Assembly (NCBI RefSeq): GCF_910592395.1
Contig: NC_088310.1
Span: 7,137,501-7,201,500, forward strand
Direction: 5' to 3'
Source: Lineus longissimus
Lineage: Eukaryota > Nemertea > Pilidiophora > Heteronemertea > Lineidae
DNA: 64,000 bases
Shown one piece after another: positions 38,401-48,795 of this stretch. The translations under genes were made by a program, and so were the position numbers. The notes beneath the pieces were generated by a model that was given only the letters and a program-made list of their open reading frames with translations, was not told where the DNA came from and ran no database searches. Every line of letters starts with the position of its first letter. Within the stretch, counting starts at the first letter, position 1.

Positions 38401-41258
38401 ACAAAAAAGTCTTTAACCATCAGTTCGGTTTTCACTAGGTTGACGGCCTGAAAAAATCTCGATGAGATAAATAAGACAAGGTACTACATTATGGTGCAGG
38501 TGACGAGTGAAGGGAATCTAATTTCTCCAAAACACTTGTCCATAATGGTTTACCATATGGTTTACCGCATGGCCTACTATATTCGGTATAGTCCATGTAC
38601 CGATTAAACCACACCCATATTGTTGTATATACCTGCACGGATGTATAGCACTACATCCGTGATACAATGTACATGCATCTTGTAGTATTGACTTCTCAAT
38701 GTAACAACGCCAAATAGATTAAAGGCATGGTTATCAAAAAGGTCACGTGACAAAATGGCGCCTTACCTTTAATCGTGACGTCCTTGACATTTTGACCTTT
38801 GTTCGTTATAATCCCTATGATGATGCAGTAGATGTAACGTGTAAAGATGAAAAGTGTAATCCGTGTGCATGTTTTGAACGACCAAGTCGAAATGAGCGTT
38901 TGGTATGGCCAGCAAACTTTACAACCTGTCAAAACCACTCATCTCGTGTCATCAATTATCCAATTACGTTTGAAAAGGTTAATTATGTCTACTAATTAGC
39001 TCATACATTTGACACGTCTCATCATATCGTAAGCATGGTTGTAATTAATTGCAGCTAATTACTATTTGTGAATGTCAATTAGTGCTTGTTGGTATTTGTT
39101 GATCGAAAAGCATTGTAATTATAATTGGGTTAATCAATAATCCGAGAACTGATGACACACGAGTGAGCATCATATCTCGAGGTCACGTTGTATTATCATA
39201 GCATGTTTGTGGTTTAAGTAACAATTTCTACACATGATCAAGTATAAATGTAGAATTGTACATTTTGAATAAACATCGAATTATTGAATCAATTATGTAT
39301 TTGAGTGTTGCTCACATTATTAGAAAGACAATGACCGATATTGTTGTTATTATTTCTAAGTCATCTTTTTGTCTTTTTGAGTGATAATATGAATGAATTG
39401 GTGTTCACCAATCAAACACATAGCGCTGATCATCACCCACTTTTATTGCGTAGAAGTACATTTGCTGCTGAACTTAAATTGGTTGCTGAAGAATTGTTCT
39501 GCGTTCTGATGCGCTCATGCATCGATGTAAACATTTTAAATGAATGATGTCAAATAATAAATGTAAACCTCAAAATGACGCCGTCTCTTTGTTTTCCTTT
39601 ATGGTCGCTTTGGAGTCGACGAACTTCGCCTTTAAATGTAGTTTGAGAGGCAACTCTGCCGTTTGGCCTCGTGAAAGTGTCGTTTGCTAATAACATGTCT
39701 CCATTCTATTGGTCGGCGTTCCCCACACCAAGGGGTCAACAGCTGCGCATTTTTCTACTGCCAAAACCGTCTTATTTCACAACCCCACTTAAATTCCCGT
39801 AGAGTTAATAACTGGTCTATCAAAAAGCAATTTATTCTTAAAGTTAATGTAAAGAGCGCAAGATAATGGTATAATAACTGAGCCGTGATGACTACTTTGA
39901 TCAACGAACCAAACCAAAAGCAATAAAGAGACAAAGGTTTTCCTAAATTCTGCTGTTATGGTTGGGAGGGTAAGAAATGGCCTTAATGGTCAGGTACCCC
40001 CCTATCTAAAATGGTCAGTTAAACTGATATAAACTGGTGACACGATCATAATGGCTGCTTCACGGGTTACCGGTTGAGTCGAGGGGTGATTTGCCAGGTG
40101 TTCGAGATTTCCACGGGGGTTTTCGGACCACTCTAGGCCTATCTGGGGACCAGCAGATATTTCTTAAGATTGGAAGAAAATGATGGCCACAGCGGTAATT
40201 CGACTAGACGTTTTGATCGAATCCTATATGAAAAGCTGACCCGGGGTTTAATTAACAAAGGGCAGTGATACATGTATCATCAAAAGAATTCCATCGATGA
40301 CATATTTTTACCACATTTTTTCGGTGTTAGAAGCTCATCTTGCTGAAGAAAACAGCGTTCAAAATACGAAATGCTAATGGCCGAAATGAAATCCGTCTGA
40401 ATACGAGAACAAATCAGATACTATTGACTGAGCAGTGGGAAAATCAGCTCTAAAAACATGACACATCCCACCTTCAACCCCGACCTTTGACACAATCGAC
40501 AACCCATGAGACCTCCTAAGTTGACGCTTTAATGAAATAAGTGAATAAATTGCTGCGTCTTCAAAGCGTCTAATCGGCATTTTATTACCCGCATTTTACA
40601 ATACGGAGCGGAGTTTGATGGAGTATCAACAATGCTGCTCTCAGTTTTACAGGACCTCGGCACAAAAGTTTTTAAACGGGCAAGTATCCCCGAAGAATGG
40701 ATGACATGGTTTGATTTCCCCACAATGCGCGAAGTGATATCGCTATGCCAAGTACAAGGTATTATCTTCTTCTTGTTGCCCCAGTCACAAATTCTCCGGC
40801 TATAATCGCCATTATTTCAACCTTTTTAACATATTGGCTGAGAATGCTTCGAAATAGCATTACACTTGGGTTAACACAAACATCGATGATATCAAGCAGG
40901 TTATTATTGTTGTGGCTATTGTTATGGGACAAATCTTGATATTATTTATGCACCTGTGAAAATTATGTCAGAGTGCCTCGGGGCTTGGCTGATTTCAGTA
41001 TGGAGAGTTAATTTCACACCGCAGCGCGCAGGGAAGCGAGAGGACCTGCAGTGTTCTCACACAACCCGCCTGTCACAGATCATGGAAGCAGACCTTCACG
41101 CTTTCAAAGGACCGCTGGGCTGAATCGCACACCTGGTTATACCCTGTTCAGATATTTAAAGACCCAAGAGGGCAAGAACGGTCCATGAGAATATCGATGG
41201 AAAAGAAAAGAGCAATGGCAGAGTCCGCCAACAAGTGCATGGCATAACATCTTCTAAA

Positions 41259-42500
41259 CAGCTTCTACTAGACGGTGTCGACGACCAAGAGAAGAGGCAA
41301 GGAGCCAAATGCAGCTTCTACTCGATGGTGTCTACGACTACGAGTAGAGGCAAGGAGCCATATGCAGCTTCTACTAGATGGTGTTTACGACTACGAGTAG
41401 AGGCAAGGAGCCATATGCAGCTTCTACTCGATGGTGTTTACGACTACGAGTAGAGGCAAGGAGCCATATGGAGCTTCTACTCGATGGTGTCTACGACCAC
41501 GAGTAGAGGCAAGGAGCCATATGGAGCTTCTACTCGATGGTGTCTACGACTAGGAGTAGAGGCAAGGAGCCATATGCAGCTTCTACTCGATGGTGTCTAC
41601 GACTAGGAGTAGAGGCAAGGAGCCATATGCAGCTTCTACTAGATGGTGTTTACGACCACGAGTAGAGGCAAGGAGCCGTATGCAGCTTCTACTCGATGGT
41701 GTCTACGACTACGAGTAGAGGCAAGGAGCCAAATATAGCTTCTACTCGATGGTGTGTATGACCACGAGTAGAGGCAAGGAGCCAAATGTTGCTTCTTCTA
41801 GATGGAGTCTACGACCACGAGTAGAGGCGAGGAGCCAAATGTAGCTTCTACTAGATGGTGTCGATGGCCACGAGTTGAGGCGAGGAGCCAAATGCAGCTT
41901 CTCCTAGATGGAGTCGATGGCCACGAGTAGAGGCGAGGAGCCAAATGCACCTTCTACTCGATGGTGTTTACGACCACGAGTAGAGGCAAGGAGCCATATG
42001 CAGCTTCTACTCAATGGTGTTTACGACCACGAGTAGAGGCAAGGAGCCATATGCAGCTTCTACTAGATGGTGTCGACGATCACGAGTAGAGGCGAGGAGA
42101 CATATGCAGCTTCTACCCGATGGTGTCTTCGACCATGAGAAGAGGTAAGGAGCCATATGCAGCTTCTACTAGATGGTGGCGACGACCAAGAGAATGGGCA
42201 AGGAGCCAAATGCAGCTTCCAGTAAATGGTGTCTACGACCACGAGAAGAGGTAAGGAGCCAAATGAAGCTTCTACTAGATGCTGTAGACGACCACGAGTA
42301 GAGGCAAGGAGCCAAATGTAGCTTCCACTAGATGGTGCCGACGACCAAGAGAATGGGCGAGGAGCCAAATGCAGCTTCTTCTAGGTGGTGTCGACGACCA
42401 AGGGAATGTGCAAAGTGTAGTAAGTATGGAGCTTCTACTGGTTGAGGTTAACGACTAAGAGTATGGGCAAGAAGTCAAGTGAGGCTTCATTTAGATGGAG
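41259..42500. repeat. 53-bp minisatellite, about 23 units
   Basis: The landmark CAGCTTCTACTMGATGGTGT recurs every 53 bp from 41259 (then 41312, 41365 and on), degrading past 42370. Many units hold an 8-bp inverted repeat, TCTACTCG and CGAGTAGA, around a 16-base loop. Units with TCTACTAGATGG break that stem. Because 53 is 2 modulo 3, a frame over the array passes through all three unit phases; the 101-codon minus frame at 42063-42368 is such an artefact. Confidence 0.95.
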
Positions 42501-45500
42501 TATAGTCCAGCATGAAAAGAGAAAGAAAAGTCAAAACCTGTTTTTCCTGCATGATAGATGGTACATGTATGAAGAGAAAGAACCATAACAAAGGAGTCAA
42601 ATGCAGCTTAATAGGTGGGTTCACTACGACCAATATCAATCCAAAGAAAGATGAATCTTACCTCGATTCTGGTCGACGATGCAGAACCCTCCATTTCATG
42701 ATTGGACTTAATCCTTTCGATCTTCCCCCTCAAATCCGAAGCTAAGGAACCGAACATAAGCATTTCTTAATCCACGCTTTACGGTCATGTTTAGTCATTT
42801 CCTCATTGGTCGACCAAGCTTATTCTCAAGTGTGACCTAAAACATTGTCAACCCCTTCCTCCTTTAAATGTCTGATCAGACTAACGAAAACTATAACCGT
42901 TCTGCGCACCTTGCCAACTTCCGGTAAGAGTTCTCAGTCAACTGACAGCATTACTTGGGCGAAACGATTCATAATTGGAAAAATACCCACTTTATAATTA
43001 CTATTATGTGCAGGTGAAAAATTGTATGCGTCAAAACCTGGGAAAATGGGATATTTATCAATCGCATGGACCATTCATAAATACAAATTAGGGTATTGAT
43101 TTCTAGAACTTCTTCGGGCGATTAAACTTCTTGAAGTCATCTTTGTTATAGTGTGTTTGGCGTGAACTATAGCGCTGAATCTAACGCACATCCTGACATT
43201 ATTTGCGGTTTCCATTCGCCTTGCTAATTCTGAAAGAACATCATTCGTTTTGTAAGTTTTGTGGTGCAAGTTGTTTGCCGTCTGTTTGGAAGCAATGGGG
43301 TTTCAATCTCAAGTGTTTGGCGGAAGTCTCGCCGCTGTAAGCTCCGCCTCCCAATTCAGAAGCACATACATTTCGAATTAAACTTTTTCAAACTGTCTAT
43401 GGACTTTTCTTAACTAAGATCCATTGTGGGTCGGCCAACGCTGGTGGCCTGGGTTTTCTCAAGTCCTCAAGAAGGACCTACCACTACGGCCTGTAGAAGC
43501 GAGTTAGGGTAATGAACAACGGATTCCTCTCACAAAAAGTCATATGCCAACGCCCGTCGCTTTGAGTGGGTTGATTCAAAAAGTGGTTTTCTAAAGCTGA
43601 CCCTGAGCACAGCCCGCAGTTGCAACGATGTCCAAAAAACTTGCGACTGAATTGCTAGGATGAAATCATGGGTGTCGAGTTGACACTTTTTTCAGAAAGG
43701 AATCTTTTAAATGTTAGTTCAACGACTTATAACGGATCGTTATGGCCTGCAAGGTTCTCATCAGTACGCCCTCGGTGGCTTCCGGGGGAGTTAAGATACG
43801 CCTCACGAATATCTGGGGGTTGGAGGCATTCTCCAAAGCAGACATAATCTTCAAGCCTATTATGACCACCTCACCACACTACTATCACTGCGCCAGAGTA
43901 TGGGTCTGTTGGAGGAAGAAATTCAAATGTTCTCGACAGTGGGGCCTTCCGAGCAAGTTCTTGAAATTTTGCCACTGGAGAAGACGGCGTTGCCTCATTT
44001 CACGATGTCTCCTTTAATGCATACCTCTGTCATCATCGCGCTGAGGGATTCAACACCATTGCTCTCCCACATATGCAATTCAGTCGCAGTCGAGGTTGTG
44101 ACCGTCGATTACGTCATGAACCTCGGCTTTTTCCGTCACCTGGTGCGCTACCAGAGAACTACAATATATATGTGCAGTCCGCAGCAGCGTATTGTAAAAT
44201 TACTCATTTGAAGATATATATCATTTATTCATCTGTGAAAATTTATGGCTATGCCACCTGAAAAGTTGTTTAGATCCATCGAGAAAAAATGCTGCATGTA
44301 AGGTTGTGAGTTTTGAGTCCTGCAACGAGGACAACCGGCGTGACGCAACCGATGTACACCATCTGTTCCAAGCCTCACTATAAAAGTGATGAACTAAGGG
44401 GTAACGCTTCTTTTGCGTTCGGAACAGATCATAAAAATTAACGGGGAACACCTGTGGTCTAATATGAAGATCCAGTAAATTTATTGAATATCACCAGATT
44501 TAGAATGGGGCTATGAACTAACCTTTCAATTGTCAGACGACTCTGTTGGAATTTCACAATGTCACACAATGCCAAAGGCTTTATTCTCCGCGTACGTCTA
44601 ATTCTCATGTCATTCTGATCGCCACACCTGCACAGCCTCGAGCTAATTAACCCCCGTGCGATGATGGGGAATCACCAGAGAAATCATTCCGCATTTCAAA
44701 GGTATATCGTGGGTTCTTGACAATTAGATTATACCCCCATTGATCAATATGAAGTTCACGATAACCGCTTGGAAGCATGCCGATTTATAGGAGGGAAAGC
44801 GACGCTCATCACCGATCAGCTCAACGGCATGCTTAGAACTGAATCCAATGCTTTCGCGTCTTGGCGAAAAACACAAATTCCCGGTGTTGTTGTAAAAGTA
44901 AATTTAGTCCCCTGGAGAACTAGTCCTACCCAATTCCTCGACGGACAGTAGGTTATTGCTATACAAACAAATATGGACCGGAGATTGTGACATTTCAGTA
45001 AACTATTGTTCCAGGACTTTCTCTCTGATTGATGCAAGATTCCTTCCACACCTGATACCGTCTTACTGTTGCTTCAAGGTTGGGCACAGCCGTAAATGTG
45101 GTTGCGGCATGAACTGGGAGAGCTGCAATGCATTTTACTTTTACTTTTACCTGATATTGAGGTATATACCTCATCAACTACACTCTGGACGCAGTGGACC
45201 GTCCTCGTCCCTTCCCCCAACACGCATGCATGTAGGAAGAACATAGGACGACGACTGGATTGCCCCGGGAGTCGGGCCCTGTGAATCAGCATCGATGTTT
45301 AAGCCCGAACCAGACCATGTTTTTCTGTCCATTTATCTCCGATTCAGATCAAATGCAGTTACATGCATAAGCAACAGAAAGTAAAAGTTTCATGTGAAGG
45401 AATCTGGTTGATGACATTGTATGATCTGGCTAATGACTTGGAGGCTTGCTATGTATCAATTGTCCATCTAATGAGCGGTTATCGGGTTACACTAGCAGCG

Positions 45501-46798
45501 CAGCCAGCTTTATAATCACGGGAAAATCGGTCAGTTAAAGCCATACTGAAATATCTTTTTCATAATGCTGTTTTACCTCCAATAACAACTTTCTTTAAAA
45601 ACGGCTACAGCGTCGACAAAGCTGCCAGGATAACATAACGTTGGGGCGATTTGTATCTTCCAAAGGATGTGCAAGTCTGTAGTTTATATTGGGAAATGAA
45701 TTCTCAGTCAGCTGCAAATTTCTAATTCATATTCATACATTGCCTTAAACTGAGTAGACTAATGTGGCTTTAACGGTGCCAAACCCGCGAGTGATGGACT
45801 GAATGCGAGCACGATTGAAGACCAGCGACAAAAGAACCTCCAAACGCGGATTGGATCAGTTTAAATAAAGGTTCCTGTGGTGTTAAACCTACGATTTAGT
45901 ACCGATTGGATACACGCCTTGGGCTAGGTTGTACCAGCATCCGTTTTATTGGTGGTGAAATGCAACTCTGACAGTGAGGGCGAAGTCAGGCGTATCACCT
46001 CCAAAAGTTGCTGTTTTCTTTCTTCACTAAAGTTTGTGGTTGGGCCGTTTTTCCGTGTTGATATCGCTGACCATGCGGCTTGTCCCCTCTCCGTTGCGGC
46101 CACAAAACGTTGTGTCTGCTGAGCGGGTGTGAAAGGAACTGAATGACAGGATCAAGTGTCCGAGGGAAATTTTCATATTGTAACTCGGTAATGTAAGGTC
46201 TTTATAGCCATACATCTTAATCCGCCTCCAAACAGAGTAGGACACTTTTTCTGGAGGTATTTAGACGTACCGAAATCAACCAATCGAGCCTCTTCAAGCT
46301 GCCTTTTGCGTTTCCGGTGGCAATCTAGCCGAACAGAAACAAATTTTCCGCTTTCTGGCACAGAAAGCTTGGCCATGGTGAACAAAAGCACTTCTGTGGT
46401 TGGCCAAAAAAACGTCTTCAAGGGGTAATGTCTGCGGTTCATCGTCCCAAAGCCTCCGTCATGTCCGTCTGTCCAAATTCAGCCACCAGACGAGCGGACC
46501 AGGAGCCTCGATGGTCCGCGCCAGGGTTGTTGTCGCCAATGGATGACAACCTCGTCACTTCCAGCAGATTTCCAGTTTGAACGATAAATAATTCGCTATT
46601 TGACACTTCGCTCATTGGTGCATTCTCTATTCCCTGGAGTAATGATTTCCCTTTAAATGCAAACGATGAACTTATTGTATATAGTGGCATAAATAGGAGT
46701 CCCGTGTTTCAGAGAACTCGTATTTCTACACCGTCCCTTAGGACATCCATCCCAAACCGCGACATTCCCCAGGGGAAGTCATCACCCCGCCTTCACAA
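42501..46798. other. Downstream flank of the Univin-like gene, no gene recognised
   Basis: Only weak open frames are present. The most protein-like is at 43795-44211. Two overlapping minus frames at 46173-46690 lie in locally GC-richer DNA but match nothing I know. Confidence 0.4.
43795..44211 (+). other. Unrecognised 138-codon open frame, possibly a decayed coding fragment
   Basis: After an in-frame stop at 43792-43794 the frame is open to 44211. The first half is helical in composition (for example AYYDHLTTLLSLRQSMGLLE). An adjacent frame (43742-44017) is also open, so the signal is ambiguous. It has no start with support and no known domain. It may be a remnant of a mobile element or chance. 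Confidence 0.15.
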
Positions 46799-46886
46799 TT
46801 TATTTCAAATGTGAATTCTACAAATGCAATTAATCTTAGTGTTATGCTAATTACTCAATATCAAAGAGCGTGTCAGATGACCAGTA

Positions 46887-46892
46887 TTTATT
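46887..46892 (-). terminator. Candidate poly(A) signal of the Univin-like gene
   Basis: AATAAA on the minus strand, 260 bp past the stop. A second perfect AATAAA lies at 46804-46799. Either would give a short 3' UTR. Confidence 0.45.
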
Positions 46893-47151
46893 CAACTTAG
46901 ATATCGGGATGTCGCTATTCTAAATACATGTAATTAGATGAGAGCGATCTCTTTTCTTTGTTAATTGCCGAAAGGCGTTTGGTCATATCTTGTGAATTCC
47001 CAAAGTATACAAAGCGATCATGGAATGTGATGAATCTCGTGATACATTGGCATTTTATGCCTGGCCTTTAATCACTATCATTTCATACTAATAAATCGTG
47101 AATATCGAACAGTCTCATTAAGGCCAAGAGGACATGAATGTGTTTTTTTTA

Positions 47152-47951
47152 TCACCGACATCCACAACTTGTGACTACCATATCTTTGTACTTCCTCAAA
47201 ACAACGTTCTCTTCGTGATCAATGTACAAGATGGATATAGATTTATAATCCACTGGAACGCAGCATGTCTCAGGCGCGATGTCATCATCGTGAGAATGAA
47301 AGAGAGTTTGCAAGATGGCGTGGTTGGTTCCGTTCAGGTACTCCGTGATTGGGAACGGGCACTCCCCGTAGCACCTGTTTGCCTCGTATCTCACGGGGGC
47401 CAACACCCAATCGGACCAGCCTATCGTTCTAAAGTCTATCTTGTAAGGCCTCATGTGGCAAATCTTTGGATACTTGTAGATCTCATACTGACCACGCATG
47501 CTCCGTTTCTGCCTTGATGACGTCATACATGAAGCGCTGTCGTACGTTGCGAGCAGAAGATGCCCTTCGACCTTAACCTTGGAAAGACAAACATCGGAGA
47601 CTTCCTCCTTGCCGCTGATTAAACGAATCACAAACTTAACGTCTTCCTCTGAAGTTCCTGACACAGTTTCTAAAATGTCGTCTGCTACTTTGAAATCAGC
47701 GGAAAATGTTCCGACACCGATGCTTCGTGCCTCTGCAACGTCACAGCCACCTGCGCCATCGCCCTCTCCAATCCCGCGATGACAGAGCGAGAGTTGGAGA
47801 GTGTTGATATTGTCAAATTCTGGGATCCCTCTTGGCACGTCAATCCTGACTTTCACCTCAGCTTGCGTGGCGATCTCGACTGGTGTGATGGCAGACGTGG
47901 AGAATCGGAGCCGTATCACATTCTTTTCGTTGTCTTCAGTGGAGACGTGGC
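47152..47951 (-). CDS. univin: Univin-like coding exon 2
   Basis: Encodes the rest of the prodomain (from GHVSTEDNEKNVIRLRFS), the RQKR site and the whole ligand, to the TAG at 47154-47152. The prodomain has four further cysteines, two of them 13 residues apart (CHRGIGEGDGAGGC). Confidence 0.93.
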
Positions 47952-48732
47952 CTGGAAAAGATTGGATGGGTTTAAGAATAGGAAGAAAAGTAGAGTGTTT
48001 TTTAAAATGCCGCTTTAAACTTAGGATAACCGTAAGGTGCTAAAAAGAAATTTTGGTTTATGCTTTTCGGTACGTATATCCCTCACCTTTATTTCTAATG
48101 CTCCTGAAGATGTTGCCGCGGATGTCGTGGTGGAGGGTGCAGTGGTCGTCGTGAGCGTCAGATATCGCATGCAGATGCTTCATGAAGTCAGGCACCTGAA
48201 CTTGACCAGATGGGCGTGGTCTTGACGGCAATCCCAATGTCTGCAAGACGTCCATTTCAAAGTCGTTTTCATCCAATTGCGTCGTCTGCTGAGCAAATTT
48301 TCCGTGTTCAGCGTTCTCTTTTTCGTTCGGAATGTCAAAACTGTCCGGAAGTACCAGAACTTCGCTGTCCCTGGTACTTTCCGGATCCACAAGTCCTGAA
48401 ATGACGTCATCGCTAAGATGTTCACCGATATTGTCATGGTCGCTTATGGCAATTATTTCTTCATCGGACTCAATGTTATCATTAAACTGGGACAGAATAG
48501 CGGACCACGACATATCATCAAAGATATCATTCGAATTGTCCTGACCAAAATTTTCATCGCCAATACTGAGGAGATCATCTGACTTGCGAAACGTATTCCT
48601 ACCGTCTGCAACAAGATGGCCGTCGTCTGCAGCAAAATGACCGTCATTTACAAGATGGCCGCCGCGTAAAAGTGGTCCGGCTGCAAGTCCATTTAGACAT
48701 ATAAACAAGACGATAGAAGTAAACCTTGCCAT
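47152..48732 (-). CDS. univin: Univin/Vg1/GDF1-3-type TGF-beta ligand, 481 aa, two coding exons
   Basis: Joining 48732-48087 to 47951-47152 gives 481 residues (502 if the upstream in-frame ATG at 48795 is used). I chose 48732 because it starts a clean signal peptide (MARFTSIVLFICLNGLAAG). A long acidic region follows, with a His/Asp-rich near-repeat (GHLVND, GHFAAD, GHLVAD, residues 26-43). Next come RPRPSG at 171-176, a prodomain Cys at 198 and RGNIFRS at 205-211, the combination typical of Vg1/Univin/GDF1. Furin site RQKR (362-365) releases a 116-residue ligand. It has seven knot cysteines (380, 409, 413, 445, 446, 478, 480), CYGECPFPITEYLNGTNHAI, which is very close to Vg1, an NGT glycosylation site at 422 and the ending VVTSCGCR. 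The family usually acts with Nodal through SMAD2/3. A divergent BMP is the alternative, but the prodomain and CYGEC motif argue against it. Confidence 0.85.
47952..48086 (-). other. Univin-like gene intron, 135 bp, phase 1
   Basis: GTGAGG donor and CAATCTTTTCCAG acceptor. It splits codon 216, nine residues after the N of NIFRS, matching the bmp2/4 intron. Confidence 0.88.
48087..48732 (-). CDS. univin: Univin-like coding exon 1
   Basis: Encodes residues 1-215 and one base of codon 216; donor AAAG|GTGAGG. The open frame continues 5' of the chosen ATG to another ATG at 48795 and beyond, so the start is not fixed by a stop codon. Confidence 0.83.
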
Positions 48733-48795
48733 TGATGATGAAGTCTTCTTGAAGTCGAAACGAATTGGTGTCGAGATCATTGCAAACGACAACAT

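Larger units (their letters stand above)
26441..41258. other. Central intergenic region between the two ligand genes
   Basis: I recognise no gene in almost 15 kb. Contents noted separately: a 20-bp degenerate repeat at 28.6 kb, a CTCF/YY1-like pair at 31.0 kb, a CRE with an adjacent 16-bp palindrome at 31.55 kb, and a small repeat at 32.2 kb. Open frames such as 26635-27030 (131 codons) lack any family signature. The region could hold shared enhancers for both ligands. Confidence 0.45.

Noticed and set aside
42063-42368. 101-codon minus-strand frame with repeating peptides
   Set aside because: It lies within the 53-bp satellite; the same period produces open frames without coding selection.
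47134-48225. Several plus-strand frames of 62-127 codons
   Set aside because: Antisense shadows of the Univin-like exons; no motif of their own.
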